A stretch of 36,139 nucleotides of DNA from Bacteroidales bacterium. Its GTDB lineage: Bacteria > Bacteroidota > Bacteroidia > Bacteroidales > P3. The stretch lies in assembly GCA_017530105.1 (NCBI GenBank), contig JAFXMW010000109.1:1-36139 (forward strand), written 5' to 3'. Shown piece by piece: positions 1 to 9,258 of the stretch (within the stretch, counting starts at the first letter, position 1; each line of letters starts with the position of its first letter). The notes under the pieces were generated by a model. The model was not told the origin of the DNA and did not search any database. It saw only the letters and a program-made list of their open reading frames with translations. The position numbers and the translations under genes were made by a program.

Positions 1-215
1 CGAGAGTCCATTCCCCATACGTCAAGGATGCTTTTGCCGACCCACTTCCATGTGATGCGTCCGTCGCCGACCTCCTGACGGCACACAGGGCAGTAGTTGC
101 CCTTGAACACGTGACCGCAGTTGGCACAACGGCACTCCTCCAGCTCCTCGTCGGAATATAGAGCGAGTTTGTTCTGCCGAGCGGGAAAACGTCTGAGTGT
201 TTCTTTGAGTTTCAT
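1..215 (-). CDS. DUF3667-type zinc-ribbon membrane protein, N-terminal part (cut by window edge)
   Basis: Only the first 71 codons are in the window; the rest lies beyond position 1. The ATG at 215-213 overlaps the TGA of the upstream gene as ATGA, which suggests translational coupling. The fragment carries a four-cysteine zinc ribbon (CANCG ... CPVCRQ, residues about 30-47) and then the segment ITWKWVGKSILDVWG. It is a paralogue of the next gene: by my count 54 of 71 aligned residues are identical, and the DNA also aligns without gaps. DUF3667 proteins are membrane proteins of unknown function with an N-terminal zinc ribbon. The family call rests on this ribbon and on the paralogue's membrane segments. 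Confidence 0.75.
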   Translation of the reverse strand, partial: MKLKETLRRFPARQNKLALYSDEELEECRCANCGHVFKGNYCPVCRQEVGDGRITWKWVGKSILDVWGMDS

Positions 216-1096
216 GTCTTAGGTTGTGCGTTTTTTTTGCTGACGAAGTAGCCGAGGGCGATGATGCCTACAAAAGCGGCAAGGAATGGCAAGAGGCGTA
301 TTGCCATTTGCGGAAGTATCTCGGGGTTGGTTGTGACAGTGTTTATCAGGTTTACGATGATAACGAAAAAGAGAGCCCAGACGGCGAAGCATAATAGAAT
401 ACGCCAGATGGTGCCCCAAGGCCTGTAGCCGAAAAGCTGGCGGTAGGCAAAGTAGTAGTAAACCGGAACCAGAACAAAGGAAATATAAACAAAGAATTCG
501 GAAAGGAAAATAAAGATGAGGATGAGGGAGTTCATGAAGAGTTGGATGATGACGCTTTCGGGGAGTGTGTGGCGTGTATGGCGTGGGGCGAAACGGAAGA
601 ATAGCCATGTAGGGATAATCATTGCCACAGAGATAAGCATGGCGTTCCATGCGGGGTGTTCGGAAATCCATTCAACAACCTGTTGAATGAAAATGCCTCC
701 CTTGTCTTCAGAAGTGGCCGCATAGTTCCAACCAAGAAGTTGCTGCACCACGACGTAAAAGATGGCAAGAATGAAGAGCATATTGAAAGGCTTGTAGCAA
801 ATCTGATGCTGGCCGTCGAGATATGCACCGATAAGGCGTCCGGGACGTATGAAAAGCTGGAGGAGGGTGTTCGGGAGAGAACGGGAATCCAAGCCCCACA
901 CATCGAGGATGCTTTTACCCACCCACTTCCACGTGATGCGGCCGTCTTTGGCATCCTGACGGCACACAGGGCAGTAGTTTCCCCTGAACACGTTACCGCA
1001 GTTGGCACAACGATGCTCTTCTTGTTCCTCGTCGGAATTGTGATAGGGTTTGTTCTGCCAAGTGCGGAAACGTCCGAGTGTTTCTTTCAGGTTCAT
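212..1096 (-). CDS. DUF3667-type zinc-ribbon membrane protein
   Basis: The product has 294 residues. A cytoplasmic-looking N-terminus holds a CxxC...CxxC zinc ribbon (CANCG at about 30-34 and CPVC at 42-45). After about residue 100 there are several hydrophobic segments (around 105-120, 150-170, 182-225, 235-255 and 268-288), so it is a polytopic inner-membrane protein. This matches the DUF3667 layout common in Bacteroidota, whose function is unknown. It starts 4 bases downstream of the Gate-domain gene and overlaps the next paralogue by ATGA, so the three genes are probably one transcript. No catalytic motif is visible. The zinc ribbon may serve regulation or partner binding, but that is inference. 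Confidence 0.75.
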   Translation of the reverse strand: MNLKETLGRFRTWQNKPYHNSDEEQEEHRCANCGNVFRGNYCPVCRQDAKDGRITWKWVGKSILDVWGLDSRSLPNTLLQLFIRPGRLIGAYLDGQHQICYKPFNMLFILAIFYVVVQQLLGWNYAATSEDKGGIFIQQVVEWISEHPAWNAMLISVAMIIPTWLFFRFAPRHTRHTLPESVIIQLFMNSLILIFIFLSEFFVYISFVLVPVYYYFAYRQLFGYRPWGTIWRILLCFAVWALFFVIIVNLINTVTTNPEILPQMAIRLLPFLAAFVGIIALGYFVSKKNAQPKT

Positions 1097-1099
1097 GCC

Positions 1100-2344
1100 T
1101 TAGAAAATAAGACTGAACAGAACCCAGAGCCAGTGGGCGGCGATGCCGGCGCAGAGGCCTCCGATGGTGTGGGCTCCGATGGCCTTGCCGATGAGGTTGC
1201 GGTAGCCAAGGCTGTCGAGCATGGCGGTGTGGGTGGAGAGGTAGCCGCTCCAGCACATGCCCATGGCGGTGAAAACGGCGATGGCGTTGTTGTCGATAAT
1301 GCCCTCAGCAATGAAGCGGGGGACAAGACCGAGGGCGGCACCCACAGCACCGAGTGCGGTGATGGGGAAAGAGATGAGGGCACCGAACTTGAAGCCGAAG
1401 AGCCAGTCGAAGACCACATTGATTTTGTCGGCCAGCATAGTGATGATGGGAACACCCTCGTAGGCGGCACCGGTGTATTGGCCATTTTCACCCGAAGGGC
1501 CGAAGGTGAGCATCATGACGATGGTGGAGATGCAGAGCACGCCGGGGATGATGGCGAGGCCGATGTTGACGCCCTCCTTGCCGCCGTCGAGCACACCGTT
1601 GAGGAAACGCTGCAGCACACTGCCTTCGCTCTTGTAGGAAATCTTTTGCTCGTTGCCTTCGGTGGCGCCTTCCACCACGGGGGCATCCATCTCGGGATAG
1701 CTCTTGAGGGTGAAACGCTGCATGAGACGAGTGGAGACGATGCTGCCGATAAAAGCGCCGAGGATACCCACCGCGGCACCGCTACCGAAGCCCTTGCCTA
1801 TCATGAAGGCCAGCACCACAAGGCCCATGCCGAAGGCCGTGCCGAAGTTGGTGAGGGAGACAAGCTGGTACTTCTTGAAATACTGCGAGAAGTTTTTGTC
1901 GTGAGCCAGCGAGATGATGGCGGGATTATCGGAGAGGAAGGTCATGACAGCGCCCAAAGCCGCCACGCCGGGCAGATTGTAGAGCGGTTTCATGAGGGGG
2001 CGCAGGATATTCTCCATCAGACGCACAACACCGAACTCGATCAGCAGCTTGCTGATGCCGCCCATCAGGACACAGATGGCCATGATGTAGAAGACCGTTT
2101 CCAATAGCAGCTGGTAGGCGGTCTGCATGAAAGTGTTGAGCATATTGGGGAGGGTCATGCGGTAGGCCAGAATCCAGAAGAAGCCTACAAAAATAATCAA
2201 GAAGAAGATAGCCTCGAGCGAGCGTTTGCTGGTGAACTTGAGGGGGTTCTTGATATGAAGACGGCGCTCAATGCCGCCAAAGATTTTTTCAGCCCAGCGG
2301 GCATACTGGGTGGTCTTGTTTTTGCGATGGTCGTGGAGTGCCAT
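1100..2344 (-). CDS. Gate (nucleoside-recognition) domain membrane protein
   Basis: The product has 414 residues and is highly hydrophobic, with about nine to ten membrane segments between residues 45 and 412. Two similar glycine-rich halves (around 85-190 and 255-400) contain motifs such as FLSDNPAIISLAHD and WSGYLSTHTAMLDSLG. This resembles the Gate / nucleoside-recognition family (YjiH and spore-maturation A/B relatives), whose transported substrates are mostly unknown. The N-terminus is charged, with no signal peptide. It is the first of three tightly packed minus-strand genes ahead of the DUF3667 pair. I am sure it is an integral membrane protein and fairly sure of the superfamily. The ligand cannot be read from the sequence. 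Confidence 0.65.
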   Translation of the reverse strand: MALHDHRKNKTTQYARWAEKIFGGIERRLHIKNPLKFTSKRSLEAIFFLIIFVGFFWILAYRMTLPNMLNTFMQTAYQLLLETVFYIMAICVLMGGISKLLIEFGVVRLMENILRPLMKPLYNLPGVAALGAVMTFLSDNPAIISLAHDKNFSQYFKKYQLVSLTNFGTAFGMGLVVLAFMIGKGFGSGAAVGILGAFIGSIVSTRLMQRFTLKSYPEMDAPVVEGATEGNEQKISYKSEGSVLQRFLNGVLDGGKEGVNIGLAIIPGVLCISTIVMMLTFGPSGENGQYTGAAYEGVPIITMLADKINVVFDWLFGFKFGALISFPITALGAVGAALGLVPRFIAEGIIDNNAIAVFTAMGMCWSGYLSTHTAMLDSLGYRNLIGKAIGAHTIGGLCAGIAAHWLWVLFSLIF

Positions 2345-2423
2345 GGTGTTATTTATTAATTGGGGTTATCGGGTGAGCCAGCGAAGTGTATGTTTCCAAC
2401 CTCTTCCCTGAGTCACATTTTAT

Positions 2424-3563
2424 TTATTCTTTCGAAAGTCTTTCCATACGGTCTTTGAGCATCCGGTAAACCTCCATGCTCCAAGTGATGCCGATGTTGG
2501 CCTGCAGAGAGTTGCTGACCAGCGGAGCGGCGTGGTTGTAGTCGGTGGTGCGGCGGTTGGCCACAAAGGCGTGCAGGCGGAAGTCGGGACAGGTCTTGGG
2601 GTGGTATTCCACACCGAGGCCGTAAGTAAGGTAGCTGTGGCCCGACTCGCAGAAGATGTCGTAGAAGCCCGAGTTGATGTTGCCGAAACCGGGCAGCACC
2701 TGTTCCGAACGGTTCTGCTCGTAGGCACCCTTGACAAAGATGTTGAACTCCTTGTTGAAATAGATGTTGGCGCAGCTCACCACGGCGAAGTTGTTGCCCC
2801 AGTCGTTCATGGCGTTGGCGTGGTGGATGAGGTCGAGGTAGATGTCCCACTTGTCGTATTCCAGTTCATGGCCTATAGCAATGTAGTTCATGTATTTGCG
2901 GTCCGGGCGCTGGAACATGTTGACCGAGTGGAGCAGTTTGAGATGCCCCACCCTGCCGCTATAGAATAGGTTGAACGACATGAGGCCGCTTTTCCACTCC
3001 TGCCCGGGGGCGAAGCCGAGGCCTGCACCGTAGTGGACGTAGGGCGAGTTGCCCACCTGCAGCAGGAGCATCTGGCTGGCGTCGTCGCTCTTGTAGGCTG
3101 CCGCCACGGCGGGCTGAAAGCAATAGAAATTGTCCCAATAATAGGTGCTGAAGAGCACGTTGATGGGAGGGGCGTCGTACTCGAAGCCGCCGACGGCAAG
3201 AGCGTCCTTACCGAAACGGAGCATCCAGTTGGGCGACGGCGAATAGTTGATGTAGAGGAAGTCGGTATTGTCGAAGAGGCTGACATTGCCCGCGTTGGCA
3301 ATGATGCGCTGACGGAAGAAATAGCTGAACTTCTCGCCAATTGGGCCGCCGATGACAAAGTTGAAATAGCGGCCATGGAAGCCGTAGGGGGTCTGGGTCA
3401 GCGAGTCGACGCCCTCCACGGTGTTGTGGAAGTAGTCGAAGTCGGCACGGGCCTCGAGTTTGATTTGTGTGAAGATGGGAGTGAAATCCACCTGAGCCGA
3501 AGAGACTGATGCAAAGGCAAGCATTGCAAAGAGCGGTAAGAGTCGTAAATGTTTTTGTATCAT
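2424..3563 (-). CDS. outer-membrane beta-barrel porin (phosphate-selective porin O/P-like)
   Basis: The product has 379 residues. The reading frame is open further upstream, but the ATG at 3563-3561 begins a good signal peptide (MIQKHLRLLPLFAMLAFASV, cleavage probably after SSA). It also lies downstream of a -7 promoter motif at 3599-3606, so I place the start there. The mature protein has alternating aromatic and polar strands, for example in FHGRYFNFVIGG, WMLRFGKDALAVGG and YDKWDIYLDLIHHA. Such strands are typical of Bacteroidota porins of the OprP/OprO type. It presumably forms an outer-membrane channel; the solute is unknown. It is transcribed away from the antiporter at 3727 and may lead the minus-strand group, although a gap of about 80 bp separates it from the next gene. 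Confidence 0.6.
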   Translation of the reverse strand: MIQKHLRLLPLFAMLAFASVSSAQVDFTPIFTQIKLEARADFDYFHNTVEGVDSLTQTPYGFHGRYFNFVIGGPIGEKFSYFFRQRIIANAGNVSLFDNTDFLYINYSPSPNWMLRFGKDALAVGGFEYDAPPINVLFSTYYWDNFYCFQPAVAAAYKSDDASQMLLLQVGNSPYVHYGAGLGFAPGQEWKSGLMSFNLFYSGRVGHLKLLHSVNMFQRPDRKYMNYIAIGHELEYDKWDIYLDLIHHANAMNDWGNNFAVVSCANIYFNKEFNIFVKGAYEQNRSEQVLPGFGNINSGFYDIFCESGHSYLTYGLGVEYHPKTCPDFRLHAFVANRRTTDYNHAAPLVSNSLQANIGITWSMEVYRMLKDRMERLSKE

Positions 3564-3598
3564 AACAATAAATTTATTTAACGGATTAAATGCAAATG

Positions 3599-3606
3599 CA
3601 AAGGTA
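3599..3606 (-). promoter_or_regulatory. Bacteroidota -7 element for the porin gene
   Basis: On the minus strand this reads TACCTTTG, matching the TAnnTTTG consensus, about 36 bases upstream of the porin ATG. No TTTG lies at the ideal 19-20 base spacing upstream, only T-rich sequence, so the -33 element is not certain. Confidence 0.5.
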
Positions 3607-3726
3607 CAAATAAATTTCGACAAAAAAACAATTTATCCACCAAGTTTTTGCCGTTGGCAGAAAAAAAGCGTAGAAAGGGCAATAATAAAGTGAAAGGTAC
3701 GTTATGGAGGGAATAAAAAAGTATAT

Positions 3727-5976
3727 ATGTCGTCACTACCTCCTATCTTTCTGGATCTTGCCATCATACTGATTACTGCCGGCGCCATCACCATTGTGTT
3801 CAAGTGGCTGAAGCAGCCTTTGGTACTTGGCTATATTGTTGCAGGTTTCTTTATCGGTCCCTATTTCCCTTGGTTTCCTGCCATTACCGACGTCTCCAAC
3901 GTCCATGTGTGGAGCGACATCGGCATCGTGTTCCTGATGTTTGCTTTGGGATTGGAATTCAGCATCAAGAAACTGAAGCGGGTGGGTGCCACAGGAGCCA
4001 TCACGGCTTTGACGGAGCTGGTGATTATGTTCGTCATCGGCAACACGGTGGGGCATCTGCTGGGCATGGGCAACATGGACAGTATCTTTCTGGGCTGTAT
4101 GCTGTCCATCTCGTCCACCACGATTATCATCAAGTCGTTTGACGACCTGAAACTGAAACAGCAGCGTTTCACAAGCACAGTGACGGCAGTGCTGGTGGTG
4201 GAGGATTTGATAGCGGTGCTGCTGCTGGTGGTGCTTTCGACACTGAGTGTGGGTAAGAGCTTCAACGGCGCAGAACTGGGCTTGAGTCTGGTGAAACTGG
4301 TGTTCTCGCTGATAGTGTGGTTTACCTTCGGCATATTCTTAATCCCGACGTTCCTGCGCTGGATGCGCAAATGGATGACGGAAGAGACGCTGTGCATTGT
4401 GGCTGTGGGCTTGTGCTTTGGGATGGTGGTGCTGGCCGACTTTGCCGGCTTTTCCACGGCTCTGGGTGCTTTTGTGATGGGTGCCATCCTGAGCGAGACC
4501 ATCGAGGCCGATGTGATTCACCGTATCATCACCCCTATCAAGAACCTGTTCGGTGCGGTGTTTTTCGTGTCGGTGGGGATGCTGGTGAACCCCGAGGTGC
4601 TGGTGAAATATATCGGGCCGATACTGATTATTGCAGGCATCATTGTGGTGTTTAAGTCGCTATCGGCCACAACAGGTATCCTGCTTAGCGGAAAGCCCCT
4701 TAAGACTGCCATGCAGGGCGGTTTCTGCTTCTGCCAGATAGGTGAGTTCAGCTTTATCATTGCCGGGCTGGGTCTGAGCTACCATGTGATTGACCCAAAT
4801 CTCTACCCCATTATCGTGACGGTATCGATACTGACGACCTTTGTCACCCCCTACATGATTAAAGCAGGGCTTCCCGCATACGAGTGGATTTACCCCAAAC
4901 TCCCCATGCGCTTCAAACAGGCGTTGGAGCGGTACAGCAGTTCCGGACGGGTGAACACACACGAGAAGAAACTGAGCACTTTTGTAAGAAAGCAGCTGAC
5001 ATCGATACTCTTCTACAGTGCCATCCTGGTGGCGCTCGGACTGCTGAGCTCCCTGTGGCTGAAGCCGCTTATCAACAACACCTTTGAGGCTTGGAAGATT
5101 CCGGCCATCTGGGGCAACCTGTTGGGCATGATTGCAACACTGCTGATTATGGCACCGTTCCTGTGGGCTCTGGCGGTGAAGAACGTAAACCGCGAGCGTA
5201 TCAGGAAGATGCTGCACACCTATAGCCACAGCCAGGTGGCTGTGATCCCCCTTCTGGCTCTGCGTTATTTTATCACCTTGTTTATTGTGGGTTGGATGAT
5301 TTCGACCTACGTACACTTGGCCGTGGGTTTGGTGGTGGTGGTGGCCATCGTGGTGGTGGCGGCAGTGCTGCTCTCGAGGAGGGCGACAGACTTCTACAAC
5401 CGCATCGAAGACCATTTTGTCACCAATTTCTATCAACGCCAGGCTCAGAACTCATTCAAGATTCCCGAGTCGCTGGAGAAGAACTTTGTCATGGAACGTA
5501 TGGTCGTGACCGCCTACTCGCCCTTTGCCGGAAAGAGTTTGAAGGATTCGCGTTTCAGGCAGGACTATGGGGTGAACATCATCTCCATAGAACGTGCCGG
5601 AAAGATTTACGACCTGCCCGACAAGGAGATGCTCATCATGCCCACCGACCGGCTGACGGTGCTGGGCAACGAGGAACAGCTGGCCCATGTGCGCTCGGCC
5701 ATAGAGGTTGAACCCGACATGCTGGTGCACGACCATTCCGACAACGAAATCAACACTTACCGCTTAGAGGTGGGGAACAACAGCCGCCTGACGGGGGTAA
5801 GCATCAAACAATCCGACCTGATGGCGAACTACCAATCGATGGTGATAGCCATTGAACGCGGAAAAGACTACATGGTCAACCCTCCCGCCGACACCGTTTT
5901 CCACCATGGCGACATTGTGTGGTTGGTTTCGCCGCTGGATTTAAAGATTAACGACTTGTGCAAAACCTCTAATTAA
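3727..5976 (+). CDS. CPA2-family cation/proton antiporter with two C-terminal RCK_C (TrkA-C) domains
   Basis: The product has 749 residues. Residues about 8-385 form the Na+/H+ exchanger fold with some twelve hydrophobic segments; the segments LSISSTTIIIKSFDDL and VVEDLIAVLLLVVL are typical of the KefB/CPA2 group. A second hydrophobic block (about 425-560) adds four segments. The cytoplasmic tail has two TrkA-C-like modules (about 585-665 and 680-745), which usually bind a small regulator. There is no Rossmann-type TrkA-N domain, so it is not a classical KefB/KefC. It probably exchanges K+ or Na+ for protons across the inner membrane. It starts an apparent four-gene plus-strand run, with the protease gene only 32 bases further on. 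Confidence 0.85.
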   Translation: MSSLPPIFLDLAIILITAGAITIVFKWLKQPLVLGYIVAGFFIGPYFPWFPAITDVSNVHVWSDIGIVFLMFALGLEFSIKKLKRVGATGAITALTELVIMFVIGNTVGHLLGMGNMDSIFLGCMLSISSTTIIIKSFDDLKLKQQRFTSTVTAVLVVEDLIAVLLLVVLSTLSVGKSFNGAELGLSLVKLVFSLIVWFTFGIFLIPTFLRWMRKWMTEETLCIVAVGLCFGMVVLADFAGFSTALGAFVMGAILSETIEADVIHRIITPIKNLFGAVFFVSVGMLVNPEVLVKYIGPILIIAGIIVVFKSLSATTGILLSGKPLKTAMQGGFCFCQIGEFSFIIAGLGLSYHVIDPNLYPIIVTVSILTTFVTPYMIKAGLPAYEWIYPKLPMRFKQALERYSSSGRVNTHEKKLSTFVRKQLTSILFYSAILVALGLLSSLWLKPLINNTFEAWKIPAIWGNLLGMIATLLIMAPFLWALAVKNVNRERIRKMLHTYSHSQVAVIPLLALRYFITLFIVGWMISTYVHLAVGLVVVVAIVVVAAVLLSRRATDFYNRIEDHFVTNFYQRQAQNSFKIPESLEKNFVMERMVVTAYSPFAGKSLKDSRFRQDYGVNIISIERAGKIYDLPDKEMLIMPTDRLTVLGNEEQLAHVRSAIEVEPDMLVHDHSDNEINTYRLEVGNNSRLTGVSIKQSDLMANYQSMVIAIERGKDYMVNPPADTVFHHGDIVWLVSPLDLKINDLCKTSN

Positions 5977-6008
5977 TCATCGAAAAAAAAGCAATAGAAT
6001 ACAATAAT

Positions 6009-7643
6009 ATGAGAAGACTGCTCACAATCACCCTGCTCGCCCTGTTCACCCTTGCGGCGGCAGCCCAAAACGACAAAGGCTTTGAAATCTCCAAGAATCT
6101 GGAAATCTTTGCCAACGTGTACAAAAACCTCCACACCAACTATGTGGACGACGTGGATCCGGGAAAGACCATGAAGGTGGCCATCGATGCCATGCTGGCC
6201 TCGATGGACCCCTACACCAACTATTTTGCCGAAAGCGACATGGAGGACGTTAAGATGCAGGTGCTCGGGCAATATGGCGGCATCGGGTCCCTGATACATC
6301 AGGAGAACGACAAAATCTATGTTGCCGAACCCTACGAAGGCCTTCCTGCCGACAAGGCCGGCCTGAAGATAGGCGACCGAATCCTTGCCGTCAACGGGGA
6401 GAGCACCGAGGGAAAGAGCAACGCCGAGGTGAGTGCCGCCATGCGCGGACAAGCGGGAACCAAAGTGACCCTGAAACTTGAGCGCGACGGCAAAGAGTTT
6501 GACGTTGTGATCACCCGCGGCGAAATACGTCTGCCCAATGTCCCGTACAGCGGGATGGTGAACGATGCTATCGGCTATATACGCCTCGACGAATTCACCC
6601 AAGATGCTGCCAAAAACGTGCGCGAAGCCTTCAAACGGCTCAAACGCGACAACCCCGGCATGAAGGGCATCATCCTCGACCTCCGCGGCAACGGCGGCGG
6701 GCTGATGGGCGAGGCTGTGGACATTGTAAACATCTGGGTGAAACAAAACGAATTGGTTGTGGAAACCAAAGGCAAGGTGGCATCGAAAAACATGAAATCG
6801 CGCACCCGCATGTCGGCCGAAGACCTCGACATCCCCGTGGCGGTACTCATCAACGGACAGAGCGCCTCGGCCAGCGAGATTGTAAGCGGAAGCCTGCAGG
6901 ACCTCGACCGCGCCGTCATCATCGGCGAACGGTCGTACGGCAAAGGGCTTGTGCAAAACATTCTCCCCATGCCCTACAACAGCCAGATGAAAGTCACCGT
7001 GTCGAAATACTTCATCCCCTCGGGTCGCTGCATACAGGCCATCGACTATAAACACCGCGACGAAAACGGACGAGCCGTCAAGGTTCCCGACTCGCTCAAA
7101 ACCGCCTTCAGCACCCGCAACGGCCGCACGGTGTACGACGGCTTCGGAATAGAGCCCGACATCGAGGTTGAGCACCCCGCTTCATCGCTCCTCTCCGTAG
7201 CGCTCTACAACCGCTTCCACTTCTTCAACTATGCACTCAAATTCCACCGCGAACACGACTCCATCCCCTCCCCCTCCGAGTTTAAAATCACCGACGAGAT
7301 ATTCCAAGACTTTGTAGACTACCTTTCCGACAAAACCTACGAATACACCACCTACACCGAAAACATCATCAACGACCTGCGCAAAGTGGCCGAAGAGGAG
7401 AACTATATGGACAACCTGAAACAACAGATTGACCAGCTCGAAAAAACCTACAAAGAGGCAAAGAAGGAAGACCTTATCCGCAACCGCGAGGAAATCGGCG
7501 AACTGCTCAAAGACGCCATCCTGGTACACTACTACTACCGCAAAGGCTGTATCGAAGGTGCCCTTTCGCACGACAAAGATGTCTTGAAAGCCATCGAGAT
7601 ACTCTCTTCAACAGCCGAATACAACCGCATCTTAGGAAAATAA
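6009..7643 (+). CDS. S41-family C-terminal processing protease (CtpA/Prc type)
   Basis: The product has 544 residues with a short signal peptide (cleavage probably after ALFTLAAAAQ), so it acts in the periplasm. The order is a helical N-terminal region, a PDZ domain (about 95-175, containing GLKIGDRILAVNG), the S41 catalytic core and a long C-terminal helical extension. The serine-lysine dyad is visible: S287 in GQSASASEIVSG and K312 in GERSYGKGLVQ, spaced 25 residues apart as in Prc. Family members cleave proteins at hydrophobic C-termini and often trim envelope proteins or control peptidoglycan hydrolases. It sits in a tight run between the antiporter and an O-antigen-ligase-like gene. Confidence 0.92.
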   Translation: MRRLLTITLLALFTLAAAAQNDKGFEISKNLEIFANVYKNLHTNYVDDVDPGKTMKVAIDAMLASMDPYTNYFAESDMEDVKMQVLGQYGGIGSLIHQENDKIYVAEPYEGLPADKAGLKIGDRILAVNGESTEGKSNAEVSAAMRGQAGTKVTLKLERDGKEFDVVITRGEIRLPNVPYSGMVNDAIGYIRLDEFTQDAAKNVREAFKRLKRDNPGMKGIILDLRGNGGGLMGEAVDIVNIWVKQNELVVETKGKVASKNMKSRTRMSAEDLDIPVAVLINGQSASASEIVSGSLQDLDRAVIIGERSYGKGLVQNILPMPYNSQMKVTVSKYFIPSGRCIQAIDYKHRDENGRAVKVPDSLKTAFSTRNGRTVYDGFGIEPDIEVEHPASSLLSVALYNRFHFFNYALKFHREHDSIPSPSEFKITDEIFQDFVDYLSDKTYEYTTYTENIINDLRKVAEEENYMDNLKQQIDQLEKTYKEAKKEDLIRNREEIGELLKDAILVHYYYRKGCIEGALSHDKDVLKAIEILSSTAEYNRILGK

Positions 7644-7667
7644 AACCTCCTTCAGCTCTCCCCTTCA

Positions 7668-9206
7668 GTGGCAAAACAGGTTCATAGAGCAATCTATATC
7701 GCCCTCCTCTGCGGGCTGGCCGTCAGCATGACCACTTCGGTCTTTATCACCAACCTTCTGTGGGTGCTGTTGCTGGCCAACTGGGTGACCGAATGGAACT
7801 GGAAAGAGAAATTCGCCGGGTTCCGGCACAACTACCTGCTGCACGCCTTCCTCATCATGGCTGGGGTACACCTCCTCTGGCTCCTCGGCACCCAAAACCT
7901 GGCCTATGGGTTTTTCGACATTCAGAAAAAGCTCCCCCTATTCTTCATCCCCCTTGTCGCCCTCACCACACCACCCCTCAGCCGAAGGGAACTATCCTTG
8001 GTGGGCATATCCTATGTCGGCACCGTACTCGTTGTCTCAGTGATAGGGTTTATACGCTATCTCACCATCCCCGACCTCCCCTACCGCAACATCGTGCCAC
8101 ACATCTCCCACATCCGTTTCGGACTCAACATCTGCCTCACCCTCTTCATCATCGCCTACGCTCTCATCTGCCGTCCCCATAGACCCTGGCTACACCTTGT
8201 CGGGACTGTCGCCATGCTTTGGCTCACCGCCTTCCTGTTCCTGCTCCATGCCTACACCTCGTTCATCATCATCGTCGTCACCCTTGTCATCCTCCTCATA
8301 GCCTTCCGCCACCGGCTCAGCCGTCGGCTGCGCATCACCGCAACACTCTCCGTAACTGCAATCCTCGCTGTCGTGGCCTCGTTTGCAGGAGTCTACATCC
8401 ACGACTACTACCACCTGCAACCCCTCTCTACCGTCAATCCTCTGCCCCAACTCACCGAAAACGGCAACCCCTACTTGCACCTGCACGACGGCCTCACCGA
8501 AAACGGCAACTACGTCCACCTCTACGTCTGCGAAAAGGAGATGCGGCAGGAATGGGGCAAACTCAGCAACCATCCCTTCGACTCCCTCACCTCCACAGGC
8601 TACACCGTCTATCCCACCCTGCTCCGCTACCTTGGCGGCATGGGGCTCACCAAAGACAGTCTCGGCATGACCCGCCTGCAACCCAACGACATCGCCGCTA
8701 TCGAAAAGGGGATTGCCAATCCCGTCTACCTCCGTCCGGGTCCGCGCAAACTCATCTACGTCCTCCTATACGAATACGAAAACTACCGATGCTTCCGCAG
8801 TGTCAACAACTTCTCGGTGCTCCAACGTCTGGAGTTGTGGCGTAACGCCTGGCAAGTATTCACACAGAATCCTCTCCTCGGGGTTGGAACCGGCGATGTA
8901 GTCAACCAATGTCACGCACAGATGCAACAGAACCACTCCCCGCTGGCCGACACCGACCTGCACACCCACAGCCAATACCTCAACTTCCTCCTTGCCTTCG
9001 GACTCATCGGGTTCCTCCTCATCGTCCTACCTTTCATCCGCGCCATCCATCTTCACCGCCTGTGCTACAGCCCCCTCTTCACCGCCTTCCTCTGCATACT
9101 TCTCATCTCCTTCATCAGCGAAGACACCCTCGAGACCCTTGCAGGCATCATGTTTGCCGTCATAGGGACCATACTGCCCCCAAAAGCAAGCGTCACAACC
9201 CAATAA
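7668..9206 (+). CDS. O-antigen ligase / Wzy_C-like polytopic membrane protein
   Basis: The product has 512 residues and about ten to twelve membrane segments. A large polar loop of roughly 150 residues (about 245-395) precedes the motifs NPLLGVGTGD and HTHSQYLNFLLAFGL. The same order (big periplasmic loop, then H-x-x-Y-L before the last membrane segments) marks the WaaL/Wzy_C family, which joins O-antigen or related glycans to lipid A-core or to proteins. The start chosen is GTG at 7668, 24 bases after the protease stop. The next methionine is residue 21, inside the first hydrophobic segment, so GTG is more likely. The acceptor is unknown; in T9SS-bearing species such ligases also serve A-LPS. 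Confidence 0.72.
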   Translation: MAKQVHRAIYIALLCGLAVSMTTSVFITNLLWVLLLANWVTEWNWKEKFAGFRHNYLLHAFLIMAGVHLLWLLGTQNLAYGFFDIQKKLPLFFIPLVALTTPPLSRRELSLVGISYVGTVLVVSVIGFIRYLTIPDLPYRNIVPHISHIRFGLNICLTLFIIAYALICRPHRPWLHLVGTVAMLWLTAFLFLLHAYTSFIIIVVTLVILLIAFRHRLSRRLRITATLSVTAILAVVASFAGVYIHDYYHLQPLSTVNPLPQLTENGNPYLHLHDGLTENGNYVHLYVCEKEMRQEWGKLSNHPFDSLTSTGYTVYPTLLRYLGGMGLTKDSLGMTRLQPNDIAAIEKGIANPVYLRPGPRKLIYVLLYEYENYRCFRSVNNFSVLQRLELWRNAWQVFTQNPLLGVGTGDVVNQCHAQMQQNHSPLADTDLHTHSQYLNFLLAFGLIGFLLIVLPFIRAIHLHRLCYSPLFTAFLCILLISFISEDTLETLAGIMFAVIGTILPPKASVTTQ

Positions 9207-9258
9207 AAATCACTTTTCAACATTCAATCACCTGTGGCAGTTCGCCACCAATCCCAAA

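Noticed and set aside
656-2107. 483-codon open frame on the plus strand
   Set aside because: It is antisense to the DUF3667 and Gate-domain genes, has a low-complexity E/G/D/H-rich product and spans two real genes. It stays open because of biased codon use.
3564-3623. longer N-terminus for the porin at 2424-3563
   Set aside because: It would cover the -7 element and bury the signal peptide. The ATG at 3563 gives a normal one.
5973-7175. 400-codon open frame on the minus strand
   Set aside because: It is antisense to the S41 protease gene, which has an intact PDZ domain and catalytic dyad.
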